This document shows positions 18,483-27,385 of a stretch of 64,000 bases of DNA, piece by piece. Origin of the DNA: an uncultured Dyadobacter sp. Lineage in GTDB: Bacteria > Bacteroidota > Bacteroidia > Cytophagales > Spirosomataceae. The DNA is taken from NCBI RefSeq assembly GCF_946482605.1, contig NZ_CAMLSE010000036.1, positions 14,758 to 78,757 on the forward strand, given 5' to 3'. The position numbers were made by a program, and so were the translations under genes. The notes beneath the pieces are model-generated. The model did not search any database. It was not told where the DNA came from and saw nothing but the letters and a program-made list of their open reading frames with translations. Each line of letters begins with the position of its first letter. The first letter of the stretch is position 1.

Positions 18483-19859
18483 ATGATACGCTTACAGCTT
18501 TTTTTAATCTTTATTTTGACCACCTTAATAAGTCCGGCCACACAGGCGCAGCTGCTGAGTATGGAGCAGGCGGTGGATGCGGCGCTGGCCAAGTACCCGA
18601 CCATCGAAGCGCAGCGGGCGGCGCTAGCCGGTTTCAAGGCATCCGAAGCGGTACTGAAAGCGAACCGCCTTCCCAATGTCCGTCTGCACGATCAGGTCGA
18701 TGTCGGTACGGCCAACGGGCTTTCCGGCTCCTATTTTTCGATGGGGCTCATCGTTCCTACTTCCGGCGGGCGCCGTGAGGAAAACCGGATGGACCTGGCC
18801 TCGGGCAACATCGCATTGGCTACGGCGGATTGGGAATTCTATAATTTCGGACGTTACAAAGCCGAGGACCAGTTGGCAAGGGCTGACGTCATGGTAGGGC
18901 AGGCAGGCGTGCAACGGGAACAGTTCATGCTCCGGCAGGCTGTTATCGGCGCGTACCTGGATGTGATCTGGCGCGGCAGGATCCTGCAACTCGAATCGCG
19001 CAACATCGCCCGCGCGGATACCGTCAGCCGGATTATCAACAACCTGGTTAGCAACGGCATCCGGCCGGGCTTGGACTCCTCGCTGGCGAGCGTGGAGCTT
19101 TCGCGGGCGCGCCTGAGCTATTATGAGATCGACGAGGGCCTTCGCCGGGCATTTCTGCAACTGTCGATGCTCACGGGGCAGCGCGTTAATCAGCTGGTAA
19201 TCGATACCACCTTCCATGAAGATGCTTTACTAGTGCAGCCCGGCGAGCTGAAAGTAGTAACCGCGCACCCGGTTTTGAATTACCAAAACACCGTGCTTAA
19301 TCGCCAGAGATCAGAGATCGACGCGATCCGCAAAGCGGCACTGCCGCGGATGTCGGTGCTGGCATCCGGCTGGGCGAGGGGCACTAGCCTGGATATAGAC
19401 AACAACTACGGCCCGCTGGGTAGGGGGTTCGGGTATAGCAGGACCAACTTTCTGGTGGGACTTGCCGCGACGGTGAACCTCACCGATTTTCGCCGCGTCA
19501 AAAGTCGTACTGCAGTGCAGCAGTGGAAGATCAAGGAGGCAGATTCCCGGCTGGAATTCGAGCGGTTGAAACTGGAAAACACGCTGGCTTCGTCGGATTC
19601 GGTGCTGGCCACGGTGCGGCTCGCATTGCAGGAGTTGCCCCACGCCATCCGGTCTGCCGAAAGTGCTTACCAGCAGCGGCTATCACTTTATAATAATGGT
19701 ATTGAAAACATCCTGGCGCTGACCGATGCCATGCAGCTGCTCACCAAAGTCGAGCGGCAGGCTGTCGATATCCAGCGCCGGGCTGTGGAGCTCCGCTTGC
19801 AACGGGCCTACGCCACCAGCGACTTCGAGGACTTTTTCAGCTTTTTCCGCCGGCCGTAA
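18483..19859 (+). CDS. TolC-family outer membrane efflux protein
   Basis: This is the outer-membrane channel of a tripartite efflux pump. ATG 18483 starts a clear signal peptide (MIRLQLFLIFILTTLISPATQAQ, residues 1-23). The mature part has the two repeated OEP modules of long amphipathic helices, with LSMEQAVDAALAKYPTIEAQ at the beginning of the first. It ends in DFFSFFRRP. A more upstream TTG at 18447 overlaps the promoter candidate and is not preferred. It is 12 bp upstream of the RND permease, so it is the first gene of the operon, a common Bacteroidota order. Confidence 0.9.
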   Translation: MIRLQLFLIFILTTLISPATQAQLLSMEQAVDAALAKYPTIEAQRAALAGFKASEAVLKANRLPNVRLHDQVDVGTANGLSGSYFSMGLIVPTSGGRREENRMDLASGNIALATADWEFYNFGRYKAEDQLARADVMVGQAGVQREQFMLRQAVIGAYLDVIWRGRILQLESRNIARADTVSRIINNLVSNGIRPGLDSSLASVELSRARLSYYEIDEGLRRAFLQLSMLTGQRVNQLVIDTTFHEDALLVQPGELKVVTAHPVLNYQNTVLNRQRSEIDAIRKAALPRMSVLASGWARGTSLDIDNNYGPLGRGFGYSRTNFLVGLAATVNLTDFRRVKSRTAVQQWKIKEADSRLEFERLKLENTLASSDSVLATVRLALQELPHAIRSAESAYQQRLSLYNNGIENILALTDAMQLLTKVERQAVDIQRRAVELRLQRAYATSDFEDFFSFFRRP

Positions 19860-19871
19860 ACCAATTTATTC

Positions 19872-22800
19872 ATGCTAAATCTATCATTAAAACGTCCGAT
19901 TGCGGTACTGGTCTTCGTTCTGGGGCTGGTAGCTTTTTCGATCATGTCCGCCACGCGGATACCGATTGATATTTTCCCGAAACTGAATTCCCCGGTCATT
20001 TATGTGATCGAGCCATATGGCGGTATGTCACCGGCGCAGATGGAGGGCTTTTTTGCCACGCGCATGCAGGACCAGTTTCTGTACATTGGCGGTATCAAAG
20101 AGATTTCCAGCCGCAGCGTGCAAGGGCTTACCATTGTTAAGCTCGCATTCTACGAAGGCAGCGATATGGCGCAGGCCGCCGCGGAAGTGGCTATTCAGGT
20201 AAACAGGGCCATGAAATTTTTCCCGCCGGGCGCGCTGCCGCCGCAGGTGGTACGCTATGATGCCTCGTCGGTGCCGATTGGCGACCTGGTTTTCAGCAGC
20301 AAGACGCGCCCGCTGAAAGAGATTCACGAGCTGGCCGTTACCCGTGTTCGCCCGTTGTTCTCGACCGTACCCGGCCTGACAGCCCCGCCGCCGATCGGTA
20401 CCAATTCGCGTACGGTGGTGATCAATCTGGACCCACAAAAAGTACGGTCGCTCAACCTTTCGCCGGACGAGGTAGTGGAAGCACTGGCGGCCAACAACGC
20501 GATGACGCCTTCCGGGAATATCCGCGTCGATAACACCACCTACATTACAACATTGAACTCTCTGGAAGAGCAGGTGGCCGATTTTGAAAAAATCCCCGTG
20601 ACCACGCAAGGGCGGATGACCGTCTTTTTGAGGGATATCGCCACGGTGTCGGATGGCTCCGACGTCACGGCTGGTTATGCGCTTGTCAACGGCAGCCGGT
20701 CGTCTTACATTCCGGTAGTCAAAACCGCCGACGCCTCGACCTGGGATGTGGTGACTGCTTTGAAAGCGAAGTTGCCGGAAATGCGCAGCCTGCTGCCCGA
20801 TGACATTGAGGTCAACTATGAATTTGACCAATCCATATTTGTAATCAATTCAGTGAAAAGCTTGCTGTTTGAGGGCGGCCTTGGCGCATTACTGACCGGG
20901 CTTGCCGTACTGCTTTTCCTGGGCGACTGGCGCTCGTCGCTGATTGTGATCATCACCATACCCGTATCGGTGATCGCCGCCGTGCTTTGCCTGAACCTGG
21001 CCGGACAGACGATCAATATCATGACGCTTTCTGGACTTGCGCTGGCGATTGGGGTTTTGGTGGACCAGGCCACGGTGACGATTGAAAATATTCACCAGCA
21101 CCTTGAAATGGGTAAGCCGCGAAGGCAGGCGATTTACGACGCGTGTCAGGAGGTTGCATTGCCGCTGCTGCTGATCCTGCTTTGCATTATCGCCGTGTTT
21201 GCGCCATCCTTTATCATGTCCGGCGTGCCGCGGGCAATGTTTTTACCGCTTTCGCTCTCGATCGGGTTTGCGATGACGGTTTCCTACCTGCTAGCGCAAA
21301 GCCTGGTGCCGATCCTGGCCAACTGGATGCTGAAAGAGCATTCACATGACACACACGACAATGCAAGTAAACCCTCCACTTTCTTTGACCGCGTCCGCCG
21401 TGGGTTCGCGTCGCAAAGCGGGAAACTGCTAGGCGCGAACACCCTGGTCGTGGGCATTTACCTGGTCGTGATCCTTGCGCTGGCAGCCTGGGGTTTTGCA
21501 GTGATCGGAAAGGATATGCTGCCGCAGATCAATTCCGGCCAAATGGTGATCCGGATGAAAACGCCTGACGGTACCCGTCTGGAACGGACGGAAGAAGAAG
21601 TGGGCAAGTTGTTGCAGCTGGTCAATGATGCAGCAGATGGTCATTTGGATGTCTCGTCCGCGTACGTAGGCGTGGTGCCTACCAACTATGCGACTTCGAA
21701 CCTATACGTGAGTACCAGCGGCCCGAATGATGCGGTGATCAAGGTAGGACTTGCGGAAGATTACAAAACCAATATGCAGGACCTGAAAGAACGCATCCGC
21801 ACGCTGGTTCGGCAGGAAATGCCTGATATAACCCTGTCCTTCGAGCCGGCCGATCTAACCGAAAAGCTCATGAGCGGTGGCGCATTCACGCCGATCGAGG
21901 TTCAGGTAGCAGGCCGCGATATGAAGGAAATTGAGGGATATGCCAATAGACTAGTACAAAAACTAAGCGAAGACGAGCATTTGCGCGACGTCCGCATCGT
22001 GCAGCCGCTCAAATTTCCGGTCATTAACATCAAGCTCGACCGCCAGAAACTGGCTGTAATGGGCATGAGCCTACAAGCAGCGGCCCGCTCGATTACCACA
22101 TCGACCTCGTCGAGCCGGTATACGGAAAAAAACCAGTGGCTCGATCAGAAGGCAGCCTACACTTACCAGGTACAGGTGCAGATTCCGGAATATGCCATGC
22201 GCAATCTTTCCCAATTACAGGAAATACCGCTTGTGGCAGGGCAGGCGCGACCCGTGCTGGCCGATGTGGCGACATTCTCGGTCGATACGCTGCCCGGCGA
22301 ATATTCCAGAACGGGCCCGAGACGGTTTGTGACCGTATCTGCGAATATCCACCATCAGGATCTGGGCAGTGCCACGCGCTCGGTGGAAAACGCCATTGCC
22401 TCGCTCGGCCAGGCGCCCAAGGGCATTGTCACGCAGGTCAAAGGTATGTCGTCGCTTTTGACCGAAACCCTCGATAGCCTGCAAACAGGTTTGGGCATTG
22501 CGGTACTGGTGATTTTCCTGCTGCTGGCGGCAAATTACCAGTCGTTCAAGCTCTCGGCAGTGATCCTTTCTACGGTTCCCGCGGTAATCGCCGGTGCTAT
22601 CGGCGCGTTACTACTCACGGGCAGCACATTGAATCTGCAATCTTACATGGGTATCATTATGTCCACAGGTATTTCTGTGGCCAATGCGATCCTGATCGTA
22701 ACCAATGCCGAGCGCCTGCGCTGGGAATACCGCGATGCGGGGAGGGCGGCAATGGATAGCGCCTCGCTACGCTTGCGGCCGGTTTTGATGACCAGTTTCG

Positions 22801-23048
22801 CGATGATTGCGGGGATGGTGCCGATGGCGCTCGGTACCGGCGAGGCAGGCGAGCAGGTGGCGCCGCTCGGCCGCGCGGTGATCGGCGGCCTGGTAGCCTC
22901 GACATTAGCCGCTCTTTACATCGTACCACAAGTGTACGTGTTCCTGCAAAAGAAAACGCCGCTGCACGACCCATCGCTGTTACCTACGGAACAAACACCA
23001 CATACTGCATTGGCTGCGAACGGGACCTTACATTCAGAATTATCTTAA
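19872..23048 (+). CDS. RND efflux permease (AcrB/HAE-type)
   Basis: This 1058-residue proton-driven inner-membrane exporter has the RND layout: helix 1 at residues 10-30, a large periplasmic domain, helices 2-6 (about 330-480), a second periplasmic domain (about 545-860) and helices 8-12. In helix 4 the canonical proton-relay pair Asp-Asp is Asp398-Gln399 (GVLVDQATVTIENI), so only one acidic residue is kept there. This matches neither the VDDA of AcrB nor the VDGA of metal exporters; the substrate is therefore undecided. It sits between the TolC and adaptor genes with 12 bp and 1 bp gaps. Confidence 0.93.
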   Translation: MLNLSLKRPIAVLVFVLGLVAFSIMSATRIPIDIFPKLNSPVIYVIEPYGGMSPAQMEGFFATRMQDQFLYIGGIKEISSRSVQGLTIVKLAFYEGSDMAQAAAEVAIQVNRAMKFFPPGALPPQVVRYDASSVPIGDLVFSSKTRPLKEIHELAVTRVRPLFSTVPGLTAPPPIGTNSRTVVINLDPQKVRSLNLSPDEVVEALAANNAMTPSGNIRVDNTTYITTLNSLEEQVADFEKIPVTTQGRMTVFLRDIATVSDGSDVTAGYALVNGSRSSYIPVVKTADASTWDVVTALKAKLPEMRSLLPDDIEVNYEFDQSIFVINSVKSLLFEGGLGALLTGLAVLLFLGDWRSSLIVIITIPVSVIAAVLCLNLAGQTINIMTLSGLALAIGVLVDQATVTIENIHQHLEMGKPRRQAIYDACQEVALPLLLILLCIIAVFAPSFIMSGVPRAMFLPLSLSIGFAMTVSYLLAQSLVPILANWMLKEHSHDTHDNASKPSTFFDRVRRGFASQSGKLLGANTLVVGIYLVVILALAAWGFAVIGKDMLPQINSGQMVIRMKTPDGTRLERTEEEVGKLLQLVNDAADGHLDVSSAYVGVVPTNYATSNLYVSTSGPNDAVIKVGLAEDYKTNMQDLKERIRTLVRQEMPDITLSFEPADLTEKLMSGGAFTPIEVQVAGRDMKEIEGYANRLVQKLSEDEHLRDVRIVQPLKFPVINIKLDRQKLAVMGMSLQAAARSITTSTSSSRYTEKNQWLDQKAAYTYQVQVQIPEYAMRNLSQLQEIPLVAGQARPVLADVATFSVDTLPGEYSRTGPRRFVTVSANIHHQDLGSATRSVENAIASLGQAPKGIVTQVKGMSSLLTETLDSLQTGLGIAVLVIFLLLAANYQSFKLSAVILSTVPAVIAGAIGALLLTGSTLNLQSYMGIIMSTGISVANAILIVTNAERLRWEYRDAGRAAMDSASLRLRPVLMTSFAMIAGMVPMALGTGEAGEQVAPLGRAVIGGLVASTLAALYIVPQVYVFLQKKTPLHDPSLLPTEQTPHTALAANGTLHSELS

Positions 23049-23049
23049 T

Positions 23050-24159
23050 ATGAAAACGAATCGATATAACAGTTTGCTCTTCCTGTTTGGGCTGGGCATT
23101 TTCTCGGCCTGCTCGTCCTCGGAGTCGTCGGACACGAAACCGGTGAAGAAGGCGCAAGCAAAAGATGCCGTTTCTTTTAAAATCGGGGAAGTCACGCAGG
23201 CCCACGTGGGCGAACAGATCCAGCTGCCGGCCGAATTCATGGCTTTTCAGGAAGTGAGCATTTATCCCAAGGCCGATGGTTTTGTACAAAAAGTGTTGGT
23301 GGATCGCGGCTCGCAGGTGCGTAAGGGAGAAATCCTGATGATCCTGGAAGCCCCCGAAACCGAGCAGCAACTCGTGGCAGCGCGCTCCAACTATCTGAAA
23401 GCGCAGGCCGTACTGGTGGCCAGCAAGGAGCATTACCGGCGCCTGAAAGCCAGTACCCGCATTACCGGCTCGGTTTCTGCGCTCGATCTGGAAAGCGCGC
23501 AAGCCAAAATGATGGCCGACAGCGCCTCTGCCATGGGCGAGCAGGCCAACCTGGCTGCATTGACACAAATCAAAAGCTACCTGACTGTGCGGGCGCCATT
23601 TGACGGCATCATTACCGAGCGCAACGTGCACCCGGGCGCATTGGTAGGAGCGGGGCTGAAACAGTCGGGGCCGATGCTGAACCTGCAACAGCAGGACCGG
23701 CTCAGGCTGGTGGTAGACGTGCCCGAGAATTACAGCCTGGGTCTCAAAAGGGGCAAACCGGTCACCTATCACATCAACGCGATGCCTGGCGAGACGTTCA
23801 AGGGCACGATTAGCCGCAGGTCTGGCAATATGAACCTGAAATTCCGCTCGGAAACCGTGGAGATAGATGTTAGCAATGCGGCGCGCCGCATTAGGCCCGG
23901 GATGTTCGCGGAGGTGTCCCTTATCCCCGATGCCACCGAAGGCGCACTGACTGTGCCTTCCACAGCGGTAGTCGCTTCAACGGAAAGGCAGTATGTGATC
24001 CGGATGGACCGGGAGGGTAATGCAGAATTTGTCGATGTGAGGACGGGTCAAAAGTCTTCCAGTCTGACCGAGGTTTTTGGAGCCCTTCATAAAGGGGATA
24101 AGATCGTTGTCAATGCGCGAAACGACTTGAAGCAGGGTGCGAAGCTGGCAGCAAACTGA
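23050..24159 (+). CDS. RND efflux periplasmic adaptor (membrane fusion protein, lipoprotein)
   Basis: This 369-residue adaptor links the RND permease to the TolC channel. It is a lipoprotein by its N-terminus (hydrophobic stretch ending FSAC, Cys about 18). The barrel-sandwich or lipoyl half-motifs are at about 70-100 (YPKADGFVQKVLVDRGSQVRKGEIL) and 175-195 (TVRAPFDGIITERNVHPG). An alpha-hairpin lies between them, and beta-barrel and membrane-proximal domains follow. It begins 1 bp after the permease stop and is the last gene of the operon. Confidence 0.92.
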   Translation: MKTNRYNSLLFLFGLGIFSACSSSESSDTKPVKKAQAKDAVSFKIGEVTQAHVGEQIQLPAEFMAFQEVSIYPKADGFVQKVLVDRGSQVRKGEILMILEAPETEQQLVAARSNYLKAQAVLVASKEHYRRLKASTRITGSVSALDLESAQAKMMADSASAMGEQANLAALTQIKSYLTVRAPFDGIITERNVHPGALVGAGLKQSGPMLNLQQQDRLRLVVDVPENYSLGLKRGKPVTYHINAMPGETFKGTISRRSGNMNLKFRSETVEIDVSNAARRIRPGMFAEVSLIPDATEGALTVPSTAVVASTERQYVIRMDREGNAEFVDVRTGQKSSSLTEVFGALHKGDKIVVNARNDLKQGAKLAAN

Positions 24160-24356
24160 CAGTCTTGTCTTTGCCGGCAAGCGTTGGCAACTGCAACCCA
24201 TAGATCTTTGACAGAAATCTCTGTCATGAGCATGGTAGTTCAAAGTCGATCGGGTATGTTATCTGATGGACTTTCTTCAACGCGCCTCGACTTTTGCTAC
24301 CCTGTTCCCAGAGGGGGTGTTAAGGTTATCAGTATATTTTATACTGTTTGTTTGGT

Positions 24357-24390
24357 AGAAAGCCGGCAATCGTTGAGGGCCGGTTTTTCT
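24357..24390 (+). terminator. Rho-independent terminator after the efflux operon
   Basis: CCGGC (24363-24367) pairs with GCCGG (24379-24383), extended by A/T and G-U pairs on the outside. It is followed by TTTTTCTTTTC. It lies about 200 bp after the adaptor stop and would end the rightward efflux transcript. Apart from this, 24160-24469 shows nothing else I can support. Confidence 0.6.
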
Positions 24391-24469
24391 TTTCTTCTTA
24401 GCACCGGACGCTACCACAAATTACTGGCACAGTATTGGTCACCGATTACCCATAAATTCGATTTTAACT

Positions 24470-24856
24470 ATGATCGACGAAAATTCCCATTTCAAAGCAA
24501 ATGACCACCTTGCCAATGAGCGGACGTATCTGGCTTGGGTCAGGACCGGAGTAGGTATCATGGCATTTGGATTTGTCGTTGCCAAGTTTTCGCTATTTGT
24601 CACGCAAATTGGTCTCGCGCTCGGAACAGGCGATAAAGTGCCGACGCATGGGTATTCAAGAGTCATTGGAGTAGTGCTTGTCCTGTTCGGCGCAGCATCT
24701 ATCATGCTTTCTTTCCTGCAATACCGGCGAACGGAAAGCCAGTTGAGAACCGGCTCATACCGGCCTAGTAGCTGGCTTCCTAATCTGCTCACCGGGGTGA
24801 TCGCAGCCATAAGTGCTGTTTTAATCGCATATCTTCTCGAAAGTATGTACAGATAG
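24470..24856 (+). CDS. DUF202 (YidH-type) small membrane protein
   Basis: The 128-residue protein opens with the DUF202 signature LANERTYLAWVRTGVGIMAFGFVVAKF (about residues 14-40). Two further hydrophobic helices follow (about 65-82 and 102-122). Proteins of this family are small inner-membrane proteins of unknown activity, often stress-linked. It appears monocistronic, preceded by the terminator of the efflux operon. Confidence 0.88.
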   Translation: MIDENSHFKANDHLANERTYLAWVRTGVGIMAFGFVVAKFSLFVTQIGLALGTGDKVPTHGYSRVIGVVLVLFGAASIMLSFLQYRRTESQLRTGSYRPSSWLPNLLTGVIAAISAVLIAYLLESMYR

Positions 24857-25252
24857 TGCAAAGCGAAAGGAAAAAAGCCAATGTGCGTTTTGGGATGCGG
24901 TCAGAAATAAATTGATCCACCGGATATTTGCGTGCGTGAAAGCCGGTACATTTTCGTCGATATTTAAAGTTCGGGGCTACTTGCATACTAATTGCTGTGG
25001 AGACGTAAAGGCGATTGTACCTATCCGTTAATAAAGCTTATCGCATGCAATACATCGATGAATCAGCTTATCAGAATGGCGTACAGGAAATACCTATTAT
25101 CCGTCTTGATCGCTGAGGAGCTGGGCCCCATTTTTTAGTTATACCCAGTGAATGTATTTTGGCTGGGGTCCAACCGTTGGCGCGTGCGTTTTAAATGATT
25201 CCGGCAATCAAGGCGTAGGTGCCGCTTGGTTGGCACTGGGATAAGAGTGATT
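24857..25252 (+). other. Intergenic region between convergent genes, no gene seen
   Basis: The only open frames are very short, for example a 23-codon frame starting at ATG 25045 (MQYIDESAYQ). I see no RNA gene, repeat or convincing terminator. It separates the DUF202 gene (+) from the MBL hydrolase gene (-). Confidence 0.4.
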
Positions 25253-26788
25253 TTACTTTTTGGTTATAAACTGCTGCCTCTCATCGTTCCAGATAATTTT
25301 GTCAATATGCCATTTGACAATTTCACCGAATGAAGACCTGGGTTTTTCCAATTTTTGGGCAACAATAGCGTTCTGCCCGTCAGAGCGCATAGTGATCATG
25401 CCATAGGTAGAGACAATGCGCTGTTTTACCTTGTCGGTTTTAATGTCTTTTTTCTGAATCGTGATATATTCCGGTGAAGAGCGCGCAAGTTCAGTGCTGT
25501 AAATCAGTGGCCTTTCCCCACGGCCGTATTTGCCAATAGCTCCAAGTGTCTCCGGCCGTGGGTGGCAAAACGATTCTTCGTCTCCACTTGAAATCACGGT
25601 CGCTATCGCGTTGACAGTCGCCAAAAAGTCGTTGGTGATATCATGGCTACCGTGATGACATGATTTGGCGACTTCTGATTGAAAGTCGGCCCTGCATTTT
25701 TGGATAACTACTTCCAGCGCGTTTTGCCATTTTTGGCGTTCAGCTTCGGTGGGCGCTAGTGCCAGTTGTTTTTTGATCATTTCCAGGTCCGTCTTGCTAT
25801 ACCGGCTGAGAATGTAATCGGCTGATTTGGAGTTAAGATCACCGCCTAAAAGCACGCTCATTTTTCCGATTCTGGCAGATAAGATTACTGAGTGACCGTT
25901 CTTCGTTTTTCCCACATCGTCAGAAAACCATCTTAGCACCGGTTTGTCTTGACCAGCAATTGGGATCTTTTCCGCCACAGGCCCAAGTACTTCAAGTGCA
26001 AGCAGGTCATCTTTGTAAATAAACTGCTTGGTGCCGATTTCTTTCAGCAGCCCTTCAATAGCTATATCGGGAAAGCTTTGGATAGTTCCGTCCAGGAGTT
26101 TTTCGAAATTGCTCTTCTTGTTTCCGTGAGCAAGGCTCGACACAAGCTCATCCTTGGTCTGAATGATTTCAGGCAGATAGTCGATACCACTGTGGTTGAG
26201 TTTGCTGCCTAACCGGGATTTTTCACGCTGTATGATCGTGTTGTGATACAGCGCCTTGAAGGGTATTTTTCTTTTCAGGTTTAAAGGCTGGTTGGAAAGC
26301 AGATACCTGAACCCCTTGTAGTGATCTTCATCGGGATGACTGATGACCGCATAAAAATCGGGTAGGGGTGGCCCGTCGTTTTCCAGATTAAACCTCCATC
26401 TAAGAAATCGGTACATATTATCTGTTTCTCCCGCGTCGATGATAAAGTGCTTGTCGTCAGGGGTCACAAGGTGACAGCCGTCCCCTTGACCAATGTCGAT
26501 AAAATTCACTTCCAGTGGCCGTTGCAGGATAAGATCATCCAGACGTATCCACCCTTGTTCCTGTCGGCTTCTGACCTTGATCCAGGTGGCTCCATTAGAC
26601 TGACTTAAAAGTGATGCTTCCCAGCTAAGATACTTGCCGTTCTCATCCTTGGGCGGGGTGATAAAATCACCAAAAATCAGATGCTGAATGCTGCCTTTTC
26701 CCGGCTCTTTATAAATTCGGGCTTCTGGGAAGGCGGCAAATCCATGCTTTTGCTTGCTAAGCGCTTTCAGTTTCTCTTCGACAGTCAT
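25253..26788 (-). CDS. ComEC/Rec2-like MBL-fold hydrolase with N-terminal SH3-like domain
   Basis: From ATG 26788 the protein has 511 residues. Residues 20-90 look like an SH3-like module (ATWIKVRSRQEQGWIRLDDL). The metallo-beta-lactamase domain then begins with VNFIDIGQGDG, the typical opening of ComEC-type MBL domains. It contains the metal motif HPDEDH (151-156), a second His cluster (CHHGSHD) and IIDAG. It has no membrane segments, unlike ComEC itself. ComEC-type MBL domains include nucleases and phosphodiesterases; the substrate here is unknown. Alternative starts are ATG 26821 and 26848. The gene stands alone on the - strand. Confidence 0.8.
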   Translation of the reverse strand: MTVEEKLKALSKQKHGFAAFPEARIYKEPGKGSIQHLIFGDFITPPKDENGKYLSWEASLLSQSNGATWIKVRSRQEQGWIRLDDLILQRPLEVNFIDIGQGDGCHLVTPDDKHFIIDAGETDNMYRFLRWRFNLENDGPPLPDFYAVISHPDEDHYKGFRYLLSNQPLNLKRKIPFKALYHNTIIQREKSRLGSKLNHSGIDYLPEIIQTKDELVSSLAHGNKKSNFEKLLDGTIQSFPDIAIEGLLKEIGTKQFIYKDDLLALEVLGPVAEKIPIAGQDKPVLRWFSDDVGKTKNGHSVILSARIGKMSVLLGGDLNSKSADYILSRYSKTDLEMIKKQLALAPTEAERQKWQNALEVVIQKCRADFQSEVAKSCHHGSHDITNDFLATVNAIATVISSGDEESFCHPRPETLGAIGKYGRGERPLIYSTELARSSPEYITIQKKDIKTDKVKQRIVSTYGMITMRSDGQNAIVAQKLEKPRSSFGEIVKWHIDKIIWNDERQQFITKK

Positions 26789-26848
26789 GGCATAGTACTT
26801 ATTATCATAGCTAAGAATCATTTTTACTGCTCCGCAGCTGGCAGCCAA

Positions 26849-27357
26849 GTTATCAACTATTTGTTAACGAAATATCAGATGCCCGATGCTTCTACTTACC
26901 GGTTAATGCCGCGAGTGTTCATGAGAAACCTTGGGTCTTTTTAGCTATTGCCAGCAGTTAAATCCGGGCTACATTTGTAGTTTGGATTTTCAAATACAAA
27001 ATATTGATAATAGAAATACAACAATCGCCGCTTTGATGGTTTTTTGACTACGCAGTTTCTTTACCCGTGAAAACCGATACGCAAAACTACCTCATTGGGC
27101 GGCCCTGGATAAAGAAAGATCCTAGTCGCAACAAACGGCAAACCAAAGAGGCAGATATCATTGATATTCGTTAGCATGTAGCTGAATATCCGGCACCGGG
27201 TTGTTATGAGGGAACAGGAAACTGATTGCAGTTTTTGTAAGCAGGGAGTTGGTTAACTTCTGTCACGGTATGGCTGGACCATGATTCGTACCAGAAGATC
27301 ATTTGACCTGCAACAATAAATGAAATGCCTCAAAGATTTCAACATCTTATGTCAGCG
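26849..27357 (+). other. Gene-poor stretch upstream of a + strand terminator
   Basis: No convincing gene occurs in this half kilobase. A 35-codon + frame from GTG 27067 to TAG 27174 (VKTDTQNYLIGRPWIKK at its start) is the best short candidate and resembles nothing I know. Because a + oriented terminator follows at 27358, a short transcript or a decayed gene may lie here. Confidence 0.3.
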
Positions 27358-27381
27358 CCACCAGGTAACGGTGGGGTTTTT
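27358..27381 (+). terminator. Hairpin plus T-run in + orientation
   Basis: CCACC (27358-27362) pairs with GGTGG (27370-27374) around AGGTAAC. Two G and then five T follow (27377-27381). It points rightward, although the adjacent gene ends leftward here and no + gene is evident upstream. Confidence 0.45.
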
Positions 27382-27385
27382 ACAA

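Noticed and set aside
24184..24504. A + strand frame of 106 codons after the efflux operon
   Set aside because: It runs through the terminator at 24357 and into the DUF202 gene in another frame; no protein character.
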